Assembly: GCF_029024945.1 (NCBI RefSeq)
Contig: NZ_CP118976.1
Location: 558,001 to 622,000 of the forward strand
Direction of reading: 5' to 3'
Length of the DNA: 64,000 nt
Source of the DNA: Staphylococcus succinus
Lineage (GTDB): Bacteria; Bacillota; Bacilli; Staphylococcales; Staphylococcaceae
In this document: one piece after another, positions 1-7,089 of the stretch
How the letters are laid out: each line of letters opens with the position of its first letter
How positions within the stretch are numbered: position 1 is the first letter of the stretch
Made by a program: the position numbers and the translations under genes
Notes under the pieces: generated by a model
The model's database searches: none
Seen by the model: only the letters and a program-made list of their open reading frames with translations
What the model was told of the DNA's origin: nothing

Positions 1-214
1 CACGTTGACTATAAAAATATTTGAAAAATTTTAAAGCACGTGCTTCGGTAAACATACCAGCAGCAATGATTTCACCATTTTTATTTTTAACACCTAGTAA
101 ATGTGCGTCGGATTGATCTTGTGCTTCATAATTCACACGCGTCTGAGTATAATGAGAAAAATTATTGTGTGTGAATTCAGCAAATTCTTCAGGGGTAATA
201 TTCACAAATTGCAT
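1..214 (-). CDS. fmhA: FemA/FemB-family aminoacyltransferase, FmhA-like (N-terminal part only)
   Basis: Only the first 71 codons are inside the window; the gene runs off the left edge. The translation begins MQFVNITPEEFAEF and contains SHYTQT and FTEARALKFFKYFYSQRG, the conserved opening of the staphylococcal Fem proteins, which add amino acids to the peptidoglycan interpeptide. The stretch TEAR-x-x-KF-x-KYFYS resembles FmhA more than FemA or FemB, judged from memory. The ATG at 212-214 is preceded by a full AAGGAGG ribosome site at 227-233. Nearby dsbA and adcA fit my recollection of the S. aureus fmhA neighbourhood. The role of FmhA in S. aureus is poorly defined. Paralogue assignment is an inference. 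Confidence 0.75.
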   Translation of the reverse strand, partial: MQFVNITPEEFAEFTHNNFSHYTQTRVNYEAQDQSDAHLLGVKNKNGEIIAAGMFTEARALKFFKYFYSQR

Positions 215-267
215 AGGATTTCTTTTCCTCCTTAAAGGGGTAATTTAAATTTTTTTTATTAAATTGG

Positions 268-290
268 TTGATATATAAACAGTATATCAA
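268..290. promoter_or_regulatory. Perfect inverted repeat upstream of fmhA-like gene
   Basis: Arms TTGATATA (268-275) and TATATCAA (283-290) are exact complements around a 7-base spacer. It lies about 55 bases upstream of the fmhA-like start codon, where an operator could sit. No regulator is identified. Confidence 0.4.
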
Positions 291-504
291 AATTAATGTT
301 AAATGACATTGTATAAGAAGATTGTTGATATAGTGATTAATTGTGAGATGCATATAATTGTTAGTGGTTTTTCACATAATTTCTATGGGCAAAATAGACT
401 AGAACATTTGGATTTTTCGTTGTATGATGTTACATACGGAATAATGGTGTATATTAAAATAGAATTCTATTAAAAAAATGGGGATGTTTTAGGAGAGGTA
501 AGTA

Positions 505-873
505 ATGAAAAAGTTATTGATTTTGATTGTTGTATCGGTAGCAATAAGTGCGGGATGCAGCAGTAGTAAATATACAGACAAAATAGAAAAAGCTGTCAAT
601 CAGCAACAAACATATCAAAAGCATTTAGCTCAGAAACAAGAAGGCGATGCGCATAAAAAATTCGATAAAAAAGAAGCTAATATTTATGTATATGAAAAAG
701 GGAAATATGTAACATTAGCTTATAAACCATTAAAAGAAGATGCCGAAGTGCATTATTATACTTATAAATTTAAAAATGGAAAAGCTAAATATTTAATTGA
801 TTTTAATTCAAAAGGCTATACACAAACTCATGAAGCAGATTATAAAGAAGAAAATATGAATATTAATGAATAA
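505..873 (+). CDS. Cystatin-like fold lipoprotein (DUF4467 type)
   Basis: A 122-residue secreted lipoprotein. A lysine-rich, hydrophobic signal peptide ends in the lipobox SAGC with Cys18 as the lipidated residue, so it should be anchored on the outer face of the membrane. The mature part is Lys/Tyr rich, with the pattern YVYEKGKYVTLAYKP and YYTYKFKNGKAKY typical of small staphylococcal cystatin-like lipoproteins; the DUF4467 assignment is from recall. The start ATG follows GGAGAGG at good spacing. It sits 55 bases upstream of the DsbA-type lipoprotein in the same direction, so co-transcription is possible. Function is unknown. Confidence 0.75.
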   Translation: MKKLLILIVVSVAISAGCSSSKYTDKIEKAVNQQQTYQKHLAQKQEGDAHKKFDKKEANIYVYEKGKYVTLAYKPLKEDAEVHYYTYKFKNGKAKYLIDFNSKGYTQTHEADYKEENMNINE

Positions 874-928
874 AGAAGCCGCAGTTTAGCTATTATTCAA
901 AAGGCAATCGAGGTGTCCACATAAGCAT

Positions 929-1534
929 ATGAAAAAGTTATGGATAAGTTTAATGATAGCAGCAACAATATTACTGTTGGTGGGATGTACGAATCCAGAG
1001 CATGCACATAAAGATGACAAACGTGATAGTAATGGCAAAATAAAAATCATCGAATATGGTGATTTTAAATGTCCTTATTGTAAAAAAGTTGAACATAATA
1101 TCATGCCAAAACTAAAAAGAGATTATATCGACAAGAACAAAGTAAACTATCAATTTGTAAATATGGCATTTTTAGGAAAAGATTCTATAATTGGATCTAG
1201 AGCTGGGCATGCAGTTAAACAAATAGCACCAAGTCGCTATTTAAAATTTCAATCATTAATGTTTGAACAACAACCCGATTCAGAAAAAAAATGGATTACC
1301 GAAGAAGTGGTGGACAAACAAATTGATAAATTAGCGATTAAAAAGACGACTAAAGAGAAAATAAAAAAAGAATATAAAACAAAAAATAGTAAATCATGGC
1401 AAGCAGCTAAAGATGATCAAAAGCAATACAAAGATAAACACATTGATACTGCACCTACAGTTTATATTGCTGGTAAAAAACTAGAAGACCCTTATCACTA
1501 TGATAATTATAAAAAGTTATTAGATAAGCAATAA
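929..1534 (+). CDS. dsbA: DsbA-family thiol oxidase lipoprotein
   Basis: A 201-residue lipoprotein with lipobox VGC (Cys20) and a thioredoxin-fold catalytic motif CPYC at residues 48-51 in the context YGDFKCPYCKK. The central QFVNMAFLGKDSIIGSRAGHAV and the late segment with the cis-proline loop TAPTVYIAG match S. aureus DsbA closely as I remember it. SaDsbA is a strong extracytoplasmic thiol oxidase that works without a DsbB partner, and none is seen here. The ribosome site GAGGTG is about 13 bases from the ATG, slightly long; no better start exists in frame. A strong terminator follows immediately, separating it from adcA. Confidence 0.9.
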   Translation: MKKLWISLMIAATILLLVGCTNPEHAHKDDKRDSNGKIKIIEYGDFKCPYCKKVEHNIMPKLKRDYIDKNKVNYQFVNMAFLGKDSIIGSRAGHAVKQIAPSRYLKFQSLMFEQQPDSEKKWITEEVVDKQIDKLAIKKTTKEKIKKEYKTKNSKSWQAAKDDQKQYKDKHIDTAPTVYIAGKKLEDPYHYDNYKKLLDKQ

Positions 1535-1543
1535 TTAAATTAT

Positions 1544-1585
1544 GCCTCAGTACAATTTCATAAAAGATTGTACTGGGGTTTTTTT
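1544..1585 (+). terminator. Rho-independent terminator after dsbA
   Basis: Stem CCTCAGTACAAT (1544-1555) pairs with ATTGTACTGGGG (1567-1578), followed by a run of T. Confidence 0.9.
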
Positions 1586-1593
1586 ATGATTTT

Positions 1594-1682
1594 TAAATCG
1601 TAATTATTACGAAAAAATATTTTAAGGTATTGCTTTTCAAACGAACTAAGGCTATAATTTTAAATCGTAACGATTACTATTT
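1594..1682 (+). promoter_or_regulatory. adcA promoter flanked by two Zur boxes
   Basis: The promoter reads TTGCTT (1630-1635), 17 bases, TATAAT (1653-1658). A Zur-type palindrome starts with TAAATCGTAATTATTACG at 1594 and a second one reads TAAATCGTAACGATTAC from 1661. Both fit the staphylococcal Zur consensus (TAAATCGTAAT-N-ATTACGATTTA, from recall); the second differs at about 3 positions. One lies upstream of the -35 and one directly downstream of the -10, so zinc-loaded Zur could block initiation from both sides. Confidence 0.88.
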
Positions 1683-1696
1683 GATGGAGGGAAATT

Positions 1697-3250
1697 ATGA
1701 AGAGAACAATATACATATCATTTCTAGTTATTATCTTATCTATTGTAATGACAGCATGTGGAAAAGACGATGCAGAGCGTAACGTTCAAGGAGATGACAA
1801 AAAATTAAAAATAAACACTACAGTTTATCCGTTAAAATCATTTGCAGAACAAATTGGTGGAGAGCATGTTTCTGTAGAATCTATTTATCCAGAAGGCACA
1901 GACATGCACAGCTTTGAACCAACACAAAAAGATATTATCAGCGCGAGTAAGGCTGATTTATTCATTTACACGGGTGATGATTTAGACCCTGTTGCTAAAA
2001 AAGTAGCAGCCACAATTAAAACACAAGATAAAAAATTGGCATTGGAAGATAAATTGGATAAATCGCAATTACTGACAGACCAACATAGTCACGAGGAGTC
2101 AGAAGAACATAATCACGGTAGTGAAGAAGGTCATCATCATCATGGTGGATATGATCCACACATATGGCTAGATCCTAAGTTTGATCAAACCTTTGCGAAA
2201 GAAATTAAAGATGAGTTGATTAAAAAAGACCCAAATCATAAAAAAGAATACGAGAAAAATTATAAAAAATTAAATAAAGAATTAACACAAATTGATGAAA
2301 AAATGAAAGATACAACAAAGGATAAAAAAGGGAACGCAGTATTTATTTCTCATGAATCAATGGGATATCTAGCTAATCGTTATGGATTTGTACAAAAAGG
2401 TGTCCAAAATATGAATGCTGAAGATCCTTCACAAAAAGATTTAACTAAAATTGTAAAAGAAATTAATGAGTCTGGTACTAAATATATTCTCTATGAAGAT
2501 AACGTTTCAAATAAGGTGACAGATACAATACGTAAAGAAACTAAGGCAAAACCATTAAAATTTTATAATATGGAATCATTAACTAAAGCACAACAAAGTG
2601 ATAAAACAATCACCTTCCAATCATTAATGAAGAAAAACATTAAGCATATTAATATGGCTTTAAATGATAATATTAAAGTCAACGATGACAGTAAAAAGAA
2701 CAAGCATGAGAAAGCTATATCGGAAGGTTATTTTAAAGATAGCCAAGTTAAAGATAGAAAGCTTTCAGATTATAATGGTGACTGGCAATCAATATATCCA
2801 TACTTAAAAGATGGTAGCTTGGATGAAGTAATGAAACATAAAGCTAATGAAGATGATTCAATGTCAGAAAAAGAATATAAGGCATATTATGAAAAGGGTT
2901 ACGAAACTGATATTGAAAATTTGAAAATAAATAATGATACGATTGAATTCACGAAGGATGGTAAGAAAATACAAGGTAAATATAAATATGATGGAAAAGA
3001 TATTTTGAAATATGAAAAAGGTAATAGAGGTGTTAGGTTTACGTATAAACTTACAGAAGGCGAAGATAAAACATTACCTAAATATGTGCAATTTAGTGAT
3101 CATAATATAGCGCCGACAAAATCACATCATTTTCATATATTTATAGGTAATGATAGAGGAAAAGTCTTAAAAGAATTAGATAACTGGCCGACGTATTATC
3201 CTCAAGATTTAACTAAAAAGGAAATAAAAGAGGAGATGTTAGCACACTAA
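1697..3250 (+). CDS. adcA: Zinc-binding ABC transporter lipoprotein AdcA (ZnuA-ZinT fusion)
   Basis: A 517-residue lipoprotein (lipobox TACG, Cys21) that captures extracellular Zn2+ for an AdcBC-type importer, which is not encoded nearby. Residues about 35-325 form the cluster A-I metal-binding protein: metal ligands appear in TDMHSFEP, HIWLDP and SHESMGY, and the flexible His-rich loop is HSHEESEEHNHG...HHHHGG near residues 128-150. Residues about 335-517 form a ZinT domain (YFKDSQVKDRKLSDYNGDWQ ... HHFHIFIG) that adds a second zinc site. This two-domain length is usual for staphylococcal and streptococcal AdcA. The two Zur boxes at the promoter support zinc repression. Translation starts after GGAGGG. 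Confidence 0.95.
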   Translation: MKRTIYISFLVIILSIVMTACGKDDAERNVQGDDKKLKINTTVYPLKSFAEQIGGEHVSVESIYPEGTDMHSFEPTQKDIISASKADLFIYTGDDLDPVAKKVAATIKTQDKKLALEDKLDKSQLLTDQHSHEESEEHNHGSEEGHHHHGGYDPHIWLDPKFDQTFAKEIKDELIKKDPNHKKEYEKNYKKLNKELTQIDEKMKDTTKDKKGNAVFISHESMGYLANRYGFVQKGVQNMNAEDPSQKDLTKIVKEINESGTKYILYEDNVSNKVTDTIRKETKAKPLKFYNMESLTKAQQSDKTITFQSLMKKNIKHINMALNDNIKVNDDSKKNKHEKAISEGYFKDSQVKDRKLSDYNGDWQSIYPYLKDGSLDEVMKHKANEDDSMSEKEYKAYYEKGYETDIENLKINNDTIEFTKDGKKIQGKYKYDGKDILKYEKGNRGVRFTYKLTEGEDKTLPKYVQFSDHNIAPTKSHHFHIFIGNDRGKVLKELDNWPTYYPQDLTKKEIKEEMLAH

Positions 3251-3358
3251 TCATAAATAAGGTGGTTTTAAACTTTTACGAAACCTTAATAATAAAAATG
3301 AGTAAATTGACATTTAAAGGGAATAAAATTTAAAGAGTGAAAATAGAAAGCATTTTTG

Positions 3359-3386
3359 TTGATATATAAAATATAGTTGATATAAT
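3359..3386 (+). promoter_or_regulatory. Promoter of the YceI gene
   Basis: TTGATA (3359-3364), 16-base spacer, TATAAT (3381-3386) with an upstream TG that extends the -10. It sits about 45 bases before the start codon. Confidence 0.7.
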
Positions 3387-3430
3387 AAGTATAGTGGTAA
3401 AATTCAAAAATACTTTGGAGGTATGTTTCT

Positions 3431-3946
3431 ATGACAACATTTAATTTTGACCCAGCACATTCAGCAGTGGAATTTTCAATTAAGCATTTAGTTATTTCAA
3501 ACATTAAAGGTAGATTTAATGATTTTGATGCTAAAATAGAAGGCGATGTAAATGATTTGAGTACACTTAAAGGTGAGTTCGCTATTAAAGCTGATTCAAT
3601 TGATACGCGTGTAGAAGATCGCGATGGGCATTTACGTAGCGGTGATTTCCTAGATGTTGAAAACTATCCAGAAATCAAATTTGAAATTACTCATGCTGAT
3701 AATAAATCAATTACTGGTAACTTAACTATAAAAGATGTAACAAAAGAAGAAACATTTGAATTGAATTATGAAGGAAAAAGTAAAAATCCAATGAATGGTG
3801 CCGAAACGGTAGGTTTTATCGTAAATGGTGCAATTGAACGTGACAAATATGGGGTTACATTTAACCAAACGCTCGAAACAGGTGGCGTTATGATTGGCAA
3901 AGATATTAAATTTCAAGTGAGTTTAGAATTTGCTTTAGAAGATTAA
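3431..3946 (+). CDS. YceI-family lipocalin-like protein
   Basis: A 171-residue protein of the YceI family, beta-barrels that bind isoprenoid or fatty-amide ligands in a central cavity. Family hallmarks are the opening FDPAHSAVEFSIKHLVISNIKGRF, the middle HLRSGDFLDVENYPEIKFE and the closing GVTFNQTLETGGVMIGKDIKFQVSLEF. There is no signal peptide, so it is probably cytoplasmic, as in other Firmicutes. It has its own promoter, a GGAGG site and a downstream terminator, and thus is likely monocistronic. The ligand and physiological role in staphylococci are not established. Confidence 0.9.
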   Translation: MTTFNFDPAHSAVEFSIKHLVISNIKGRFNDFDAKIEGDVNDLSTLKGEFAIKADSIDTRVEDRDGHLRSGDFLDVENYPEIKFEITHADNKSITGNLTIKDVTKEETFELNYEGKSKNPMNGAETVGFIVNGAIERDKYGVTFNQTLETGGVMIGKDIKFQVSLEFALED

Positions 3947-4008
3947 TATTATGCATTATTTAAAGTAAGAAAATAAAATTATAGATGTTACAAAGCTAAG
4001 TTATAAAA

Positions 4009-4048
4009 GAACTCTATCAGGTATTAAAAGCTGATAGAGTTCTTTCTT
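4009..4048 (+). terminator. Terminator after the YceI gene
   Basis: Exact 12-bp stem GAACTCTATCAG (4009-4020) / CTGATAGAGTTC (4031-4042), followed by TTTCTTTA. Confidence 0.88.
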
Positions 4049-4235
4049 TATTATTAGTGGTGGATATCCTAATAAAATATTGATTATAAAAAATATATAC
4101 TAATCCTATTGAGTAACATAGTAAATATTCAAACATGACTTGTAAAAAATATTTTGATAAAGAGATATAAAATAATATGTTTGAATTAAAAATCATGCGT
4201 AGGGGGTATAGTGGAGATAAGAAAGGGGCGATAAT

Positions 4236-4829
4236 ATGACTACGGACATACCTGAAATTGGCGTTCCTGCCACAAAAGCACTAAAAGAACTCGGAGTAAC
4301 AAACTTAGAAGAAGTAGCAAGTTATGAACGAACAACGTTATTAGATATACATGGTATTGGTCCTAAAGCTATTGAGATACTTGAACAAGCATTAAAGGAC
4401 GTAGATTTAAGTTTTAAAAATGATGTGTTGCCCGCGTTACCATTTAAGTTAACAGGAGATTTAAATTGTGATAATGCACCTAAAAGGCGTATGATGTTAG
4501 AATTTTTAATTGGTTGTGCCCTCATTGAAAAGGAAAAACTAATTAAAACTGTCACTGAAAATTTTGTTTGGAATGTAGTCGATGCATTTCAGATACAAGG
4601 GTTAGATGCTTTTTATGAAGAATTGGAATCACACCAAGTTGAAATAGTTTCATTAAATGTTACGCAAAATTTATCTCATGGTAAGTTTGGTGCGTTGCAT
4701 GGTACTCAAATTGCAAAGGATGGTTCAACGATATATTTTGCAGATTTCTTTGAATTTGAAAGTCACCAGAAAGATGCTAAAGTAAAAACAATAACCTCAT
4801 ATGTCATTATGGACGAAGGAGATGTATAA
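4236..4829 (+). CDS. Helix-hairpin-helix protein with C-terminal NTF2/SnoaL-like domain
   Basis: A 197-residue two-domain protein. Residues about 1-53 (IGVPATKALKELGVTNLEEVASY ... DIHGIGPKAIEILEQAL) form tandem helix-hairpin-helix motifs like those in the C-terminal domain of RNA polymerase alpha and DNA-repair proteins. Residues about 75-195 look like a SnoaL/NTF2-like alpha+beta barrel (RRMMLEFLIGCALIEKEKLIKTVTENFVWNVV ... GKFGALHGTQI), a fold often used for small-molecule binding. The stop codon abuts the start of the following SRPBCC gene with no gap, so the two are translationally coupled. I do not recognise a characterised homologue and the role is unknown; a nucleic-acid or ligand-sensing function is only a guess. 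Confidence 0.75.
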   Translation: MTTDIPEIGVPATKALKELGVTNLEEVASYERTTLLDIHGIGPKAIEILEQALKDVDLSFKNDVLPALPFKLTGDLNCDNAPKRRMMLEFLIGCALIEKEKLIKTVTENFVWNVVDAFQIQGLDAFYEELESHQVEIVSLNVTQNLSHGKFGALHGTQIAKDGSTIYFADFFEFESHQKDAKVKTITSYVIMDEGDV

Positions 4830-5303
4830 ATGAGTATACAAATTGAACAAAATAAAATTATATTTATTAGAAATTTTAATGCAACGGCAGATCAGATATT
4901 TAATGCCTATACGGAACAAGCTTTATTTGAGCAATGGTTCCATCCTAAAGGCGCAATCACAGAAGTATATACGTTTAATGTTCAGACCGAGGGCAATGCA
5001 TTTTTTGCTATTCGAGGCCCTCAAGGAACAAGTTATACTGTAACAAATTATAATGATGTCCAACGCCCTACACTTATTGATTACTATGATTACTTTGCAG
5101 ATCAAGATGGGAATATCGATAAGACAATGGCAGGCATGCATAATACGATTCATATTAAAGATAATAAAGATGGCACTACAACCATTAAATCAATTGCTGA
5201 ATTACCAGATGCCGAAGCAGCTCAACAATTACTGGATATGGGTGTTGAAGAAGGTATGGACGGTACTTTTGATAACTTGGAAGCACTAGTGAAAACATTT
5301 TAG
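4830..5303 (+). CDS. SRPBCC (AHSA1/START-like) domain protein
   Basis: A 157-residue protein of the AHSA1-like SRPBCC superfamily, helix-grip folds with a deep hydrophobic pocket. The signature opening is IIFIRNFNATADQIFNAYTEQALFEQWFHPKGA, with later DYYDYFADQDGN and the C-terminal helix GMDGTFDNLEALVKTF. The ATG begins directly after the stop of the upstream helix-hairpin-helix gene, and the ribosome site GAAGGAG lies inside that gene's last codons, indicating a two-gene unit. Ligand and partner are unknown. Members of this superfamily often sit beside ArsR or similar regulators; here the partner is the HhH/NTF2-like protein instead. Confidence 0.85.
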   Translation: MSIQIEQNKIIFIRNFNATADQIFNAYTEQALFEQWFHPKGAITEVYTFNVQTEGNAFFAIRGPQGTSYTVTNYNDVQRPTLIDYYDYFADQDGNIDKTMAGMHNTIHIKDNKDGTTTIKSIAELPDAEAAQQLLDMGVEEGMDGTFDNLEALVKTF

Positions 5304-5385
5304 AAAAGTCAAAAATATGTTGAAAATACAACGTCTATTTAAAAGCTAACCTCGTTATAATAGAAGATGAAAAGAGGTGGGTCTA

Positions 5386-5562
5386 TTGAATAAACGTTAT
5401 GTTAAAGTACTTGGCTTATATACATTGAGTACACTTATACCAGCTGGTATTATAAATGAAAAATGTATAAATAAACGTATGTTCAAATGGTTTTTACGTA
5501 CATTAATGGGCTATGCTATTTTTGCTTATGGTTTGCGCACTTTAAGTAAATTTAAAGTTTGA
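5386..5562 (+). CDS. Small hydrophobic protein of unknown function
   Basis: A 58-residue protein starting at TTG 5386 (MNKRYVKVLGLY...), chosen because AGAGGTGG at 5374-5380 is correctly spaced from it; the GTG at 5377 lies inside that ribosome site. Two weakly hydrophobic segments (VLGLYTLSTLIPAGII and FLRTLMGYAIFAYGL) are separated by a positively charged loop, suggesting a small membrane protein. It is followed by a perfect 15-bp terminator. I do not recognise the family. Confidence 0.6.
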   Translation: MNKRYVKVLGLYTLSTLIPAGIINEKCINKRMFKWFLRTLMGYAIFAYGLRTLSKFKV

Positions 5563-5571
5563 TTTTATAAT

Positions 5572-5610
5572 AAGAAGTCAGAGCATTACTAATGTATGCT
5601 CTGACTTCTT
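5572..5610. terminator. Bidirectional terminator
   Basis: Perfect 15-bp stem (5572-5586 with 5596-5610), containing AAGTCAGAGCAT. It ends the small protein on the plus strand and the 6-phospho-beta-glucosidase gene on the minus strand. Confidence 0.88.
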
Positions 5611-5626
5611 TGTGTAGATATTTAAG

Positions 5627-7069
5627 TTAATTAAGTACTTCTCCATTTGTTTCAATTACTTTACGATACCAATCAAATGACGCTTTCTTTTTACGTTCTA
5701 ATGTACCATTGCCATTATTGTCTCTATCTACATAGATAAGACCATAACGCTTTTTCATTTCGCCAGTAGTAAAGGAAATGATGTCAATAATGCCCCAAGG
5801 TGTATATCCCATTAGATTTACACCGTCCTCATCAACCGCAGCAATAGCCGCTTCAATATGTGATTTTAAATAGTCAATACGGTAAGTATCATGTATTTGG
5901 CCATTTTCATCAAATTCATCAATAGCGCCAAAGCCATTTTCAACAATAAAGAGTGGTATCTGATAACGATCATATAATACGTTTAAAGTATAACGTAAAC
6001 CAGTAGGATCAATGGCCCATCCCCAGTCGCTTTGTTGAATATGCGGGTTATCAACCGAATGTGCTAAACCACCATTGGTAACATTCTCGCCGGTATAAGA
6101 CTCTGCATCGTGCTTAACCACTGTTGTCATATAGTAGCTAAAACCAATATAATCTACAGTACCTTCACGTAATATTTGCTCATCTCCATCTAGCCAGCCA
6201 ATATCATAGCCTTTACGTTCGAGCATTTTATTAGCATAACTTGGATAGTAACCACGTACCTGTACATCTGGGAAGAAGAAGCGGAGACGGTTCGCTTTAA
6301 CAGCTTCCATCATGTCTTCTGGATTACAAGAATACGGATAAATAGCCACATGAGAAATCATTAAGCCTATTTCGAAATCTGGGTTAATCTCTTTTCCTAT
6401 TTTCACTGCTTTAGCACTAGCGATGAGTTCATTGTGAGCTACTTGATATAGTACTTCTTCGGGGTCTTCATGTGCTTTAACTTGCACACCAGAATTTGTC
6501 CATAGGAAAATAGGATTATCTGTATCCATTTGATTATTGATTTCATTAAAAGTCATCCAATATTTTACTTTATCTTTATAGCGTTTAAAGACTGTTTCGG
6601 CAAAGTGTGCAAAGAAATCAGCCACTTTTCTATTTCTAAAGCCACCGTATTCACGAGCTAAATGCAATGGCATTTCAAAATGGGAGAGTGTGATAACAGG
6701 TTCTATACCATATTTTAAGAGCTCATCAAAAACATTATCATAAAATTGAAGTCCGGCTTCATTTGGTTCTGTTTCATCACCTTTAGGGAAAATACGAGAC
6801 CATGCGATAGAAGTACGTAAACATTTAAGTCCCATTTCATTAAACAGTGCTATATCTTCTTTATAGCGATTGTAGAAATCGATTCCGATATGATTAGGAT
6901 AATATTTATTATCATCAATGTCCTGAGTGATTTCTCGTGCTTGACCATGTTCACCGTTCGTCATTACATCAATTACACTTAACCCTTTGCCATCTTCATC
7001 ATATCCGCCTTCAAATTGATTGGCAGCCAAAGCGCCACCCCATAGAAAGTCTTTAGGTAATTTTGTCAT
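5627..7069 (-). CDS. 6-phospho-beta-glucosidase, glycoside hydrolase family 1
   Basis: A 480-residue cytoplasmic GH1 enzyme that hydrolyses phosphorylated aryl- or disaccharide beta-glucosides to glucose 6-phosphate and the aglycone. The N-terminal signature PKDFLWGGALAANQFEGG is clear. The acid/base Glu is in TFNEINNQ (about residue 180) and the nucleophile Glu in IVENGFG (about residue 380). The ATG at 7067-7069 follows AAGGAG at about 10 bases; an in-frame TTG three codons upstream is too close to that site. It lies 20 bases behind the PTS gene, so import with phosphorylation and hydrolysis are encoded in one operon. It is equivalent to BglA/BglH of Bacillus. Confidence 0.93.
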   Translation of the reverse strand: MTKLPKDFLWGGALAANQFEGGYDEDGKGLSVIDVMTNGEHGQAREITQDIDDNKYYPNHIGIDFYNRYKEDIALFNEMGLKCLRTSIAWSRIFPKGDETEPNEAGLQFYDNVFDELLKYGIEPVITLSHFEMPLHLAREYGGFRNRKVADFFAHFAETVFKRYKDKVKYWMTFNEINNQMDTDNPIFLWTNSGVQVKAHEDPEEVLYQVAHNELIASAKAVKIGKEINPDFEIGLMISHVAIYPYSCNPEDMMEAVKANRLRFFFPDVQVRGYYPSYANKMLERKGYDIGWLDGDEQILREGTVDYIGFSYYMTTVVKHDAESYTGENVTNGGLAHSVDNPHIQQSDWGWAIDPTGLRYTLNVLYDRYQIPLFIVENGFGAIDEFDENGQIHDTYRIDYLKSHIEAAIAAVDEDGVNLMGYTPWGIIDIISFTTGEMKKRYGLIYVDRDNNGNGTLERKKKASFDWYRKVIETNGEVLN

Positions 7070-7089
7070 TTTAATCAAGCTCCTTTATA

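Noticed and set aside
3286..3504. Minus-strand frame overlapping the YceI start
   Set aside because: Shadow frame across a promoter region, without a ribosome site.
4179..4206. SigB-like promoter (GTTTGA ... GGGTAT) before the HhH gene
   Set aside because: The spacer is 19 bases, longer than the 12-15 accepted for SigB promoters.
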